From assembly GCA_010015655.1 (NCBI GenBank), contig ML976734.1, positions 282,023 through 346,022 of the forward strand: a stretch of 64,000 nt of DNA, given 5' to 3'. This stretch comes from Bimuria novae-zelandiae CBS 107.79. Its lineage: Eukaryota > Ascomycota > Dothideomycetes > Pleosporales > Didymosphaeriaceae. A program made the translations under genes and the position numbers. Below are positions 33,840 to 45,519 of the stretch, one piece after another (within the stretch, counting starts at the first letter, position 1; the number at the start of each line of letters is the position of its first letter). Below the pieces are notes generated by a model. It did not search any database and had not been told where the DNA came from. It was given only the letters and a program-made list of their open reading frames with translations.

Positions 33840-35711
33840 GAGTCTCCCCCCCAGATTTGACTCAACCCCAGATTTAACCCAACCCTAGATTTAACCTAGT
33901 AAAATTAACTCTACGCACGCGATCGCATTGCGCGTCGCGTGCGCTTTGCCGGCCCCTCTAATAAACTATCTACTAAACAATCCGAATCTTCCGCTTCCTC
34001 CTGACTATCTTCTTCTAGTACTATAACCTTTTGTAGGCGCCCCCTTACTTATTTTATTATTAGCTTCGCCTCCTCCTCGCGGGCGATCTGCAACACTTCT
34101 ATTATTATATAGATTAATTAACCTTCTAGTTAAACTCTTTTTCTTTTCTTAGCCTTCTTTTACTTCTAAAGAAGCTTAGACTGATCTGCGATCTGCTTAG
34201 CTTAAATAGCTATTATAGCATTCTACATTTTGTAGAGGCGTGTTATCCGCTCTACGTAGCGTTTCACTAGCGAGAGGACTGCAGGATCCTCGCGAAGCGA
34301 CTCTATAAATTGCTTATTTAATCTTAGTAGTTCTACTAGCTCTAAAGGAGAGCTCTATAGTAGAGAGAGATCTAGATTAGTCGCTTATTATAGTGTAGCT
34401 AGGACAGGTAATGGCGAGGGCGACTTGCGAGGTAGGTTACTAAGGACGCACATAGGTAACGCAGGCTATAAGCTAGCGGCACGCTATTTACTAAGTATAT
34501 TTTTCTTTAATATTGCCTTCTCTCGTGCGCAGGATAGTAATTCTATCCACTCTAATCGCGGGATACGCTATAAGCTAAGCTAGGATATCGCATACGTCTC
34601 ACAGGAGTGATACCGTTTAAACGCTAAAAAGATGCTAAGATTAAGAGGTTAGAGTATATGCGAGTAATAAGCAGGCATAATTAGAAGATTAATCTAATTT
34701 CTTATATAGTAGGCGATAAAATCTGCGCGTATATAACTTTTATGTCTATCTATAATAAGTAAACGCTAGCGCCCCGCAGCCTTATCGCGGGTTAATAGAT
34801 TAAATACTCTCTTTAGCCATTCCAGACCCAGGTTATTTAATGTCTAGCCATTCTTACTAGTAGCAAAATGCCACCCTAGAGGCGATTACTTATTAATCTA
34901 TCGTGTATTAATATTATTTCCTTTAAAGATTAAGAGGGGAGCCAGCGCTTCGCCTGTAGTATTAATACACTTAATATCTATAACCTATTCTTACTTCCTA
35001 GTAATTACTTTATCCTTTTAAGTAGTATTAAGGTACACTAATACCTTCATAATCTGCTCCTTACCAACACCAAATCCTGACTCATCCATGTTCTATATAT
35101 CCAAAGGGAGGTACGCATGCTCCTCCATTTTTAAAGCTACTGCGTTAAACTAGCGCTCTACACGCGCGTAGGATGCTCCTTCCTTTCGTAAATGCTTAAG
35201 ATGCCTAGCAAATACCCCTTCTATTTTAGGGTTCCTCTTTTAGAAACATGTAATCTATTTATTATTAATATAGAAAAGTAATTATAAAGGAGGGACTAGT
35301 TATAACGCGTGCGTGACGCGTGCGGCCTGTATAAAAAGGGCAAGCTCCTTTAGTATTAAGTAGGTAATTTAGGTTCTAGTAATAGTGTAGTTTTTAATCT
35401 ATCGTACAAGAGTCTTTTCTTTTGTGTTTAACAGAATCTAAGCTATTTCGTGGCTTATAGACTGCGTTAAGCCGCCATAATGCCTGCGGTGTAAGGTACG
35501 TCGCAAAACTTTAAAGAAGTCTGCAGTAGAATTTAGAGAAGAAAAATCTTTATTTTAAAAGGTATATAAAGCCTTCTGTATTTGAATTTCGCGATTTAAT
35601 TGTCTTTTTGGTGTTTAGGGAGACATTAGTGGGGATAACGCGTGATGCATGCGCGTCGCATGCTTTTGCTGGGTCAAATCTGGGGTTGGGTCAAATCTTG
35701 GGGGGGGACTC
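33840..35711 (-). mobile_element. pogo/Fot1-like DNA transposon inside gypsy C, RIP-degraded
   Basis: 1872 bp bounded by inverted repeats (left GAGTCTCCCCCCCAGATTTG, right the reverse complement of a near-identical sequence), each with a second copy of an AGATTT(G/A)AC-CAACCC unit. A TA dinucleotide duplicates at 33838-33839 and 35712-35713. The minus-strand transposase remnant keeps NMDESGFGVGKEQ near 35072-35092, a GWHFATSKNG block near 34870, and a decayed LLI-D-H motif near 34760. Numerous TAG/TAA stops. Confidence 0.88.
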
Positions 35712-35857
35712 TATCTTATTTATGTCGTGCAGGCCTTTGCCTCTTACTTAATAACTATTAGTTTTATAGCTCTGTCTTTTTACCTAGAGGCTTAATAACG
35801 TTTAACCTAACGTTGGTCGTTGCTCGCGCAGGGACAGTATAGGGAGCTAATATAAAA

Positions 35858-36072
35858 TATAAGGGGCTACGCTTAAGGAGCAGGTGCTATAAAATACTAA
35901 AAAGTTATATTAGCTAGGGAGCATTAAATAGCGCTTAGAACTTAAAATAAGAAGGTAGCTTAGCGCGGATAATCTATCTAGCCAAGCTTGTGTCTAATTT
36001 CTAATTAGGCGATCGCGTGCTCAGGGGTTCCTAAGATTCTATCAAGGATCCTTTAGGGTCTCACCCCTCACA
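35858..36072 (-). repeat. 5' LTR of gypsy C
   Basis: 215 bp. On the minus strand it starts TGTGAGGGGTGAGACC and ends CCCCTTATA (a former ACA end). Differences from the left copy are almost all C/T or G/A transitions. Confidence 0.88.
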
Positions 36073-37729
36073 GCTACCAAGCATAAAATCCTATTATTAT
36101 TATACTAAAAGAAGTATTCCCTAATTAACTAGCTAAAAGAGTCTACTTTTAGTTCTAATTCTTATTTAGGGTTAAAGTAGGCTAGCGTAGGGTCTATATA
36201 AAATACTATTTTTAAAAAGTTAAATACGTACTACTCTTATTCCTAGATAAATTCTACTCCTTTACTAGTAAGCTTTATAAGGGGGCTTACTATGCTAAAA
36301 AAAAGTCTTATATAAATTTTTAATAAAAGTTTATAAAGCCTATAAAGCTTTAAACTTCCTTTACTAAAATTAGTAGCTTATATTCTTAAATTACTTAGAC
36401 TTTATTTAGGTTAATGCTTACGCCCTTATTAACTTTTAGAATAAATTTTAGGTACTTAGTATTTTTAATATAGAACTTAATTTTTTTAATATTTAAATGC
36501 AGTCCTACGCCCTCTAACTTCTAAATTATAGTACGTACTTTCTCTTTGTGGTCTTTTTAGCTACCCCTAAAGCAGATAAGAACGTCATCTATATATACTA
36601 AGTAATAGTTATTAAGGTACTCCTTTAGTACCTAATTAATATATTACTAGAACGTACTTAGCGGGTTAGCTAGGCTAAAAGGAACTAGTAGCTACTTATA
36701 AAGACTAAATTAGGTTTTAAATGCTGTTTTTTATTCCTCGCCTTTTACTATTTAAAACCTATAAAAGGCTTAAACTATATTAAGTTTACTAAACTATTTA
36801 GTCTTCGCGAGGAGCTAAAAGGTCTTACTAATTAATAGTAAAAAGTACTAGTCCTTCTTTAAGATAGCGTTTAAGACTTAATAGTTAATATAGAAGTATA
36901 GTTCTCTACTAGGTTTTTTAATAAATAATACTAAAGTAGTAGCGCTAGACTTGCTTATCTAAATAAAACCTTTATTTAAGTATTTAATAAACTTTTTTTA
37001 AAGGACAAGCAACTCTTCACGAGATATATTAAATAGAAGGCTATAGGGAATCTCTAGGGTCGTACTATCTTTTTTCACGAGAGGGATAAAAAGATTCACT
37101 CTAGATCTATAGTGCAAGGGGAGCTTATTAGCTTATTCCTTATAAAAGATACGCCACAAGTCCTTAAAAGCTTTAGATAATAACTCTTATAAGTTTACTT
37201 TTAGCTTACGGGTTAACGCCTTTTATATATCCTTTATTAATATAGAAAACACCTTAGCCTTATTTCCAAAACGTTAATTACGCTAATCTAGGGCTATAAA
37301 GCCTATAGCTAATACCTTTTAAAGCTTTATTAATAGTTTCTTACTTTTTTAATCACGAATACAAGTGCCTAAACTTTTAATTGAAATCTATTTCTTTACT
37401 AGGGCTAGTTTAACCCTATTTTTCTTTATTTAAATTAGGCTAAGGATTAGATCGTATAACTTATTATTAGATAATACGTATAATTATATTAGTTCTATAT
37501 AGCTATTAATATTTACTTTTAGTTAGACTACTTTATATACAAAGAGTTGTATACCTCTAATACTAATAATCTCCTATAGATAAGGTAGGTTCTTACGCTG
37601 TAGGTAGGCTTTCGTTATAAAACATTTTAATATAAATTTAAATATTAAATAATCTAAATTAATGATTATTAATATAAACATAATATTATTAATAAGTAAG
37701 TATATTATTATTAGTGTTAAGTCTAGCTA
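36073..37729 (-). pseudogene. Ty3/gypsy element B pol (protease, RT), RIP-degraded, truncated
   Basis: Minus-strand frame with a protease-like region (about 37650-37380: YLQRKNLPYL, YVLSNNKLYDLIL) and RT (about 37100-36150) with PLVKKDSTTLEIPYSLL and the YIDDV box at 36581-36595, followed by a thumb segment (GLHLNIKK, SFIGFINFY). RNase H and integrase are absent because the element ends at the gypsy C LTR at 36072. This is a different family from gypsy A (different RT motifs). Confidence 0.78.
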
Positions 37730-37734
37730 TAGCC

Positions 37735-38189
37735 TGTTAGGTTCCATCCAGGATAGCTGGTCCTAAATGGGCTAAGGTTGGTTCTCGGGCAGGAGTACTA
37801 GGTAGGACGGGAGAGGGTGTAGTGATAGCTTGCGCTTGTCACTGGGGTGTTGGTATCGAAGGTGTGTACAGCACAATCAAATCAACAAGGTTGCTTAGTC
37901 AGATCCAAACGATAGATTGATAAACAGGTTGAACGCGAATATGAGAGATCATTCTCGCGTTCCTATATACATAAGGATTTCTGTACCATCCAAGGTCTTG
38001 CTGCCATCCATGGCTGGTGTCACCATCCACGGCTGGTGCTGCCTTCCATGGCTGGTGCTGCCATCCATGGCTGGTGCTGCCTTGGCTGGATGGTACATCA
38101 CGTGACCTCGGTTGCGCAACCCCACCAAGTGTCACCCCCGCTGAGGGCCCGTTGGTCCTCCGCGTCCTATACATGTTCAGATCCTAACA
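37735..38189 (-). repeat. Solo LTR of family A with TAGCC target duplication, largely free of RIP
   Basis: 455 bp with TGTTAG/CTAACA ends, flanked by TAGCC at 37730-37734 and 38190-38194, inserted into gypsy B. Its GC content is normal, while the sequence on both sides is AT-rich, so it arrived after the surroundings were mutated or escaped mutation. It holds about four tandem units of roughly 20 bp (CATCCATGGCTGGTGCTGC type, 38003-38082), bracketed by the inverted repeat TGTACCATCCA (37982-37992) / TGGATGGTACA (38087-38097). Confidence 0.9.
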
Positions 38190-38194
38190 TAGCC

Positions 38195-38900
38195 TTTAAA
38201 TATTATTAAAAATAAAATTTTACCTTTTTCTTACTTTTACTTCTTAGCGGAAACTATTACTAAAAAGATCTAGTTTCTAAAATTAATAAAGGTTATATTA
38301 AACTCTTTATTAAATATTTTTAGTAGTAAGTGCAGCGGCGCAAACTTATGCTAGCTTTATTATAAGTAAAAGTTTATACTACTTTACATAGTATCCTGTA
38401 TCTCTATAATAAAAATAGAAACTATTCTTTTTACAGGTTTCTATTACCTCGCGCGACACCTATATAGCTTATTTTGAAGTATTACTAGACCTGTATCCTA
38501 TAGCTTTATCTATTACTTAGTATCTTTTATCTTGGCTTTATTAGCTAGATATCTTTCTAAAGTTAGCTTAAGTAGGTTCTTAATCTATCTTGTCTAGCGC
38601 CCCGCTCTTAGCAGAAAACTTTAGTAACTATAATTTATTTTAAAAAAGGGTTTTTTAACCTTATTAACTCTTTTCTAGACCGCTTACAGGTCTTAATTAT
38701 TATTTATATTTACTATAATTATTTTATCTAGTAAGTTATCGCGGAAGCTTTAAAGATATAAGTTTTTTAAAAAAAAAATTGACTGTACTTCTTAGCTTCT
38801 ATAGCGTAGTTATTAAAGTTAAAATTAAAGTTATAAAGCTTCTAATTCCCTTATTATATTATAAGTAAGTAGTTACGCGCGATTTCTTTCGCTAGGTAGT
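38195..38900 (-). pseudogene. Probable gag-side remainder of gypsy B
   Basis: AT-rich sequence on the far side of the solo LTR. Excising the LTR would place it upstream of the gypsy B protease. Minus-strand translation shows only weak gag-like stretches (a decayed Cys/Tyr-rich YYVKYYKL segment and LNKAK/ERYLA-like residues). The assignment is by position and direction; the motif support is weak. Confidence 0.35.
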
Positions 38901-41605
38901 TATAAAAGTTATAGTTTAGTAACTTCTAGAGGTTAGCTTCAGTGTATTTTAGGTAGTAGTCTAAGTACGTAATTCCTACTATTACTGCACATCCTGTTAA
39001 TTAAATAATAATATATCTAAGTATATTTCTAAGGTAGTCTCTATCCACTAAGAACTTATATTATATTACTATTAAAGTAGGCTAAATTAAAAATTTTAGG
39101 ATAATACCTTCTTCCTTAGTTTAAAATAAGCTCTACTATTAATCTCTCTAATAGCTCTATCTATTAGGCTACTTTTAATAGCTAATTTATACCCCTTATT
39201 TCTTAGGAGTATTATTATATTATTAGGGGTTCTTAGTACTCTTTTACTATTTCTTTAGTTAGTCTTCTTACTTTTTATAGTAGAGTCTAAAAAGTATTCT
39301 AGAGATTAATAAGTGCTTTTACCTTACTTAGGAATTACTATATTTTATTTTTATTAACTCTTAATCCCTAGAGTTTAGTTATAAATAAAAAGGCTATTCT
39401 TTTATTTCTCTAGCTATTACTCTTTGATAAGCTAATAGCTTACTGTGTATAATTATTCGCTCTAAAACGTAGATCTTTAGTAAAAGGTCCTATTCTTATT
39501 TTTATAACTTTTTTATTTAGTAAGGATAGTCTTGCTAGCATTAAGTGTCTATTAAGACTTCTTCTTAATTACTCGCTAGGGACGGTTCCATCTATTTATA
39601 AGTCTAGGCGTTACTTTTATAGTATTTATTAATATAAGTTCTTTAACTTCGTATACTACGTTATAACTTTAGTTTATAGTTATATTTAAAATTTACTTAT
39701 CCCGCGATAGGTAAAAGTAATTAAATTTAATATAAGGAACTAGGTGCTTAAAGAACTAACGGTGCTAAAAGAATACTTATAAATTTAATAAAGAGTCTAA
39801 AGTTAAGCTTTAGGCGTCGAACTTATATATCTAGAGTTTGCATAATCGAGGGTTAAGGACCCAAGGCAACAACTAGGCGTAGCCTATTACAAGCGCTATA
39901 TATCTTAAAAAAGACGCCTTTTTTATAGCAATTATAAATTATATTTATAAAGTTATAAAGCTTACTAACGGCACTATAACTATAAAGTAAAACGTATTAC
40001 CCTTTAAGTAATAACTAAGCTAATTCTTTTTTAAATTTATTAACGCTGTTACTATATATAAGAGCTTTTAAAATAAAGTTAATTATATACCCTATATAAC
40101 GTATTTAGTACTAAGTACTAATATAAAGGTCCTTAGGCGTAATAGCTTTAATCTTATTAATAAATATTATACTATTATTTATAGCATTATCCCCTATAAA
40201 TAAGGTTAAAGATAGTTTAAGCTTATATAATACTTATATAATTATAAAATAAAGCTTAAAAAGATATAAGTAGGTTATATTACTAATATTTAGAATCTAA
40301 AAGGCGTCTTAGTAGAACTTAGATTTTATTAGTTTTTTTAAATTTACTTATTTTTAAAGTCTTAACATGGCGCTAGCAATACTTACTAATAAAGTAGGCA
40401 ATAACTTTAAGAAAGTCTATATTATTTAGTAAGCTTTATATATTATAACCTACGCTTATTTTACTTGCTAAAGCACTTAAAATACTCTAAATTTTCTACT
40501 TTTAATCCCTAAGCTACGTTATTATATATTTTAAAAGGGTAGTAGGGCTTATAGGTGAAGTATAGAGTAATAAAATTTAGTTCTAAATTAGTAAGCCCCT
40601 TATTAATAGATATACTAATATATTAAAGTTTAAGTTATCAATTACTACTTAATTTATATACGCTAACTATAACTCTTTCTTTTAGTAGTAATAATAGTAG
40701 TATATTACTATAAAGTGCTTGCCCGTAGAGCTTTAGGTAAAAGTAATAAGCTAGTATTTAGATTAATATTATAAGCCTTTTACAGGTACTTCTTAATATA
40801 AGAAGTTTTATTAACTATTTAATAATAGAGATTTCGTCTACTTATATAGTACTTCTTATAAACAAAATAGCGTTAACTTTACCTTATTATTATTAATAAA
40901 ATTAAGCTCCGCACTGTACGCCTAAATAAATATAATTTTATATTTACCTAGCATTTATGCCTTATTTTTAACCTTATATTTAACCTATAAGGATTTTAAG
41001 AGCTTTTTACTATACTAAAGGTAAGTTTAATTAATATTAAAATAAAAACTTAAAGCCCGCAGCTTGCTAGGGTAGGTATAAAATACTATAAAAATTTTAG
41101 CTTTAAAAGGCGCTTTACATGCTAATAGCGAGTTATTTAAGAACTTAAAATTTTTTACTAATATAGTAGTAGCTACCCTTATTTTAGACGCAGCATAGTA
41201 ATACGGCTATAAGGATAAGGAGGATGATACCTATAAGAAGGCAGACTATAAGCTTTTAATTATTATAAAATAATCTATAATAATTAATTTACTACTAATA
41301 ATTATATGTAGGCAAAAGCATAAGGTCAATAAAACTCCGCGAAAATTTCTACTCTAATAGTATTATATAAGCTTTTAATAATAAGCTATTATCGCGCTAA
41401 AAGTTAGTTAGAGGTATAAGCAAAGTCTACTAATAGCACGCTAATTACTACCTAAAATCTATCTAACGTAGTACCGTACACCTGTAAGTACGGTTTCGAA
41501 AATTGCTACGGACGGTGCCCTGTACGGGTCGAGGTGCCCGTACGTCCCTACGGCTCAATTCACCCTAGGGGTCGTACTGTACGTGGCGTAGTACTGTACG
41601 TTGAA
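38900..41605 (-). mobile_element. Second hAT-family transposon remnant (minus strand), RIP-degraded
   Basis: Minus-strand translation between about 40260 and 39840 contains GDNAINNS, IRYIGYIINFILKALIY and VSKLYNFI. These correspond to the hAT core DNAxNN, CxxHxxNL and GPVGKLHN blocks. A TKEEGI/EYFEENW-like region follows toward 39100. The N-terminal part toward 41200 is not readable. The right edge at about 41470-41605 is GC-rich with repeated GTACTGTACG and may be a terminus. Boundaries are approximate. Confidence 0.6.
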
Positions 41606-42060
41606 AGCACTGCGCTGGCATCACTTGTATCTTGGGCATAGTCTACCTTGTGGTCGAGTGTTTTATCTCTTTCGCATATCTTCCGGAATCCGCTTTCAAT
41701 CAGCCTCGTTGGACGATGTATTTTCCGCACATACAATCATTGTTTGTGATCTACACGGTAAATTAGCATCTGAATATTGAGCCGGTCATGGATAGGATGC
41801 ACCATTCTCGGGATTTCATCAGATAGCTGGCAAAGCAGTGGGAAAGGCTATAGGGAGGACCAATTCTGCGCCACAAGTATCTACGGGTGGCCTGCGCATA
41901 TAGGAGCTTAATGAATATATTATGATCATCATAGCATTGATACAGATCAATAATCCTTACATTTCCTTTTTTTGTAGGTGCTGCGCGGGAGGTTTTCCTT
42001 CTGTCGACTCCCAAGCGCTAGATGAGATTCGGCTTATTCGAAGGCAACCGTGTGAAAGCT
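41606..42060. other. Non-coding stretch before the HET pseudogene
   Basis: GC-balanced sequence after the AT-rich block. Open frames on both strands at 41763-42173 overlap and show no domain outside the decayed HET start. Confidence 0.4.
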
Positions 42061-43973
42061 GGGCGAGCTTCAGCTATCTCTTAGCCTGGCATCATACGTC
42101 GCATATCACCAATATCTCTTCGTCACGTCTATCAGTATCCGAAATTGCCACATTCGAAGAATCTCAAATATGAGCGAAGACCAAGGCGATTGTAGTACAT
42201 TATCCATCACCACCAATTTGTATGAGTTCTTGGTCCAGTTCTCGATCACAGAGTTACTTATCTAAGTGTCGTAGATATTTATAGATTATATATGTATCAA
42301 TCAACACGGCATGCAAGAGCGCACTGCCCAAGTGTCGTCGATGCGAGATATCTATCTCTCGTGTGCAGAAGTTATAATATGGCTTGGTAGAGCAAGGCCA
42401 GAGACCTTGATGATATAGGTAGGTGTACCCAGTCAACTTCCTGAATTGCCTTTATGCCCAGAAGCATTACTTGGAATGATCCTGACACTCACAGCATTTG
42501 ATTGAGCTTGGTGGACAGGTACCATCGGATGTTTACTCACGGCACATTGAACTGCTTCAGGCTGATAAATCAAACCCTAGTCATGGACGGGTACTCAATG
42601 ACTTCATTTCACGAGGCTTCTCAAAGCCAACCAATGGTTTGTACGTGGCACTCTGGGTATTCCTCCGTCGATCATGGTTCCACCGTATTTGGACTATACA
42701 GGAGTCTGTCCTACCATCTAAGGGGCAAGGGTGGTGCGGCCCTGATCGATGCACCGACATGGATGCATTCTCAGCCGTAGAGTTGATCGCATCCCTTTAT
42801 TTATATTCAACTAACAGCCCTTCTCCCTCATTCACACGGCCTGTCGAAAACGCCTTGTTGTACCTTAAAAACTTCTTGTTCTGGTCCGCACATGACGCTT
42901 CGCGTGTTTTCCTAAGTGGTGGACCAAAACTTCCTGCTATCGTTTGCCTTCATTATTCTAAGGGAAAGAAGTGCGCGGTCCTTCATGATCACATCTATGC
43001 AACATTAGGATTGCAGCATAGGCAACTCATTCAAGCTGACTACAACATGCCCTTGGAGGAGCTATACACAAAAGTCGCGCTCCATCCGAACGTAAGACAC
43101 TACAACTTTCAGAACGCAGGCTTGGGAGTTTCACGTCGCGTTACTGATTTGCCATCTTGGGTGCCGGACTGGAGTGTGCCATTAAATCCTTCCCCTTGGA
43201 CCCTTTCCCACGCGCAGGGCAACTACAGTACTGGGGGATCTCTTCCTAAGAACCTTGATATCGAGCAAGTGTCTGAAAAGGTTATCCGCATCGCGGGGTT
43301 TCAGGAAGACGAGGTCTATCTCCTCGGTGGCCATGGATTCACTAGCGCTGGAAACCCAATTGATGTGACAAGCATTCTCATGTGTTTTCGGCTTCTGATC
43401 TCAGCGTTTACAGAGCCATACGATATTCTTAGCACGGAGATAATGGTCGAAAGGATGGCTCGCACCTGGATGCTCGACCTAGAACTTAGGGGTCGTACTT
43501 GGCCCACTACGGAGTCACTTCAGTCATCCTTTCGAGATTACGTTACTATCGAGTTAACTATTCACCTCGACAAAAACAACGATTATGGAATACGGGAAGA
43601 AATGCAGGGTATCCTGGAAACTATCCTGGAACGTGATCGAGCGGCTACACGTTTCCTCCCCACCTGCCGGGAGCTCGAACAGGCAACGCGTGAGGTGCCG
43701 CAGCTTGCATTGAACTCTTTTTTTATCTATGATCTAGGGAACAGCTTCTATCTCAGGCGATTCTTTATCATGACCAAGGGTCGCATGGGCATTGCGAGCG
43801 ACAAAGTGGAATTTAGCGATGCTATTATGGTTGTGGAGAATTACGAATGGCCATTACTGATGAGAAGAGGAACGGAGGAACGCTGGCTGTACATTAGTGG
43901 AGCATATGTGGAAGGCACCATGCATAGAGAAGCATTAGAAGGAAACTCTTTTGGCAATATCGACATCGAATAG
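42060..43973 (+). pseudogene. HET-domain (heterokaryon incompatibility) gene, inactivated in its N-terminal half
   Basis: The 5' half reads LSLAWHHTSHIT near 42080, then IDYICINQHGMQERTAQVS and VIIWLGRARPETL at 42281-42411, the conserved HET-domain blocks. TAG codons at 42272-42274 and 42416-42418 interrupt this frame. A canonical 76-bp intron (GTAGGT...CTGACACTCACAG, 42419-42494) joins in phase to the open 3' exon 42495-43973. That exon starts HLIELGGQVPS and includes LRRSWFHRIWTIQE, HDHIYATLGL, YTKVA and LPSWVPDWS. HET proteins trigger cell death after fusion of unlike strains in ascomycetes. The C-terminal 490 residues remain open. The stops look like C-to-T or G-to-A events, possibly RIP leaking from the adjacent repeats. 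Confidence 0.78.
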
Positions 43974-44457
43974 GGACAGAAGAGCGTAGTGAATTGTTGT
44001 TGGGACCCTGTGGGGTACCTGCTGGTTAGGGAACTAGAGAAAGCACGCTGCTCAGTACGCTGAACAACGCACGCTGGGTGATTTGAAATCCGCACCTCTG
44101 GTAGCGAACACCACGATGGAATTGAAGAGCGTAGTTCCTTCGCAGGACGAACGAGCTCGGGGACTTCGGATATCTCGATATCTCCAAAAATTCGTTTCCT
44201 TCCCACGAAGCACTCTTGGGTGATAAATGGAGCACCTGTCTTACTGTCTTCTTTCTATCCGACAACCCTAGGAAGCTATTTATTCTCGTTTCAAAGACTT
44301 GGTTGAGCCTGAGTCTTCCACTCAGAGTCTTGCGCGAAAATGCTCATCTACGGCCACCTAGGATGATCAATCCTTCTGCATCACTGCTAGACAGGCCCAA
44401 GATGGGGGGTCCAAAAGGCTGTTAGGACGCTGCCTAGAGCGCGCTCGCAGTGCAAGG
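43974..44457. other. 3' flank of the HET pseudogene
   Basis: GC-balanced sequence without a recognisable gene. Frames on the minus strand at 43841-44265 overlap the HET exon and have no domain. Confidence 0.4.
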
Positions 44458-44957
44458 AGGTTAATTTTAAGCGAGGATTATTTAGTAATTAATTATTTCT
44501 TAGGCTTTAGTATTAAAATTATTATTTATAGTTTACATTACTTAACGCAAAAAAATCAGATTAACTTTATAAAACTTTAAGTTAACTATAGTAATTATGT
44601 AAGGGTTATTAATTAGGTTTTTTTTTTTTTTTTTTTTTTTAAAAAACCTTCCGTTTTTATCTTTATCTATTATTTTAAATTAGTTCTAGTTACTTTAGAC
44701 GCTAAAAATAACTAATACCTAAATATAGCTATTATAAAACACATCTAGCCTACTACGTAATAGTAACTTCTAAATAATAACTAAAAAGCTTTTTATATAA
44801 AACATTTATACTTAAGTACTTTAGTAGATAATATTAAGAGTAAAGTGTTTTACCTTAAGTAAGTAACTATTTAATAAGTAAGCACTACTAATTTTTTTTA
44901 AATAAAACTACTTTAGTAACTACCTAGTAAAAGAAAAGTTCTATTGTAGTTATATAT
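44458..44957. other. AT-rich degraded repeat left of gypsy D
   Basis: Unassigned RIP-like sequence. It contains a run of about 26 T at about 44617-44640 followed by six A, set in an AGGTTTTTT...AAAAAACCT palindrome. It may belong with 52078-52440 to one older element into which gypsy D inserted; no coding motif was found. Confidence 0.4.
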
Positions 44958-45406
44958 AGTATTATAAGGCTCTCACACCTTGTGCTAATCTAGGTTAGGG
45001 CGGTAAGGTATCGTAGTACTTTATAAATTATTTAATAATATAAGTTAATGCGACACTTAGCGCGAGGCTAAATAATTTAATTTTATAATAAATAAGATAA
45101 CTATTAGTCTATATAGGAGAACGTACTCGCACAGAAGATATGTAAGTTAACTACAAAGAGTGTATAAAAGAAATCCGTCCTGTATATATATCCTCCTTGT
45201 CCTATAGAATCCTATGGTGTCCCATATCCTGACTTCGTGGGATCCCATGGGATTTCCTGGGACATCACGTAACCAGGGTCACGTAGTCCCACGGTGTCCT
45301 ATAGTCTTGGCGTCTGAAACAGCCTGGGACATTACGTAAGCCTAAGGTGTTGCCTAAGTGCTGTTATAAGGCCCGTCGTCCTGCTATTAACTTTTAGATT
45401 ATAATA
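44958..45406 (-). repeat. 3' LTR of gypsy D
   Basis: 449 bp, aligned with 51629-52077. It shares long blocks such as GCGACACTTAGCGCGAGGCT and GCGTCTGAAACAGCCTGGGA. Differences are transitions. Confidence 0.9.
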
Positions 45407-45519
45407 CTATCCTCCTCCTTCCTCTACATGTCCTTATGCAGTAGCTAATATCCTCTTAAAGTATTTTTTATTATTATTCTATTAGAAATTAAATAAACTT
45501 AGTTAGTTAGACTACTATA

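Larger units (their letters stand above)
22811..36072 (-). mobile_element. Ty3/gypsy retrotransposon C, full length but nested (contains copia and pogo)
   Basis: Bounded by two 215-bp direct repeats (22811-23025 and 35858-36072). Orientation is minus, shown by RT YLDDIL at 31258-31275, gag with a decayed zinc knuckle near 32620-32640, and integrase C-terminus plus chromodomain start at 23200-23700. A purine tract (AAGAAGGGGAGTAA on the minus strand) abuts the left LTR. Removing the copia (23803-29436 plus duplication) and pogo (33840-35711 plus duplication) insertions leaves about 5.75 kb, a normal gypsy length. The body is heavily RIP-degraded. No matching 5-bp duplication flanks it. Confidence 0.88.

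Noticed and set aside
38003..38082. CRISPR-like array
   Set aside because: Units are contiguous without spacers and lie in an LTR of a eukaryotic element.
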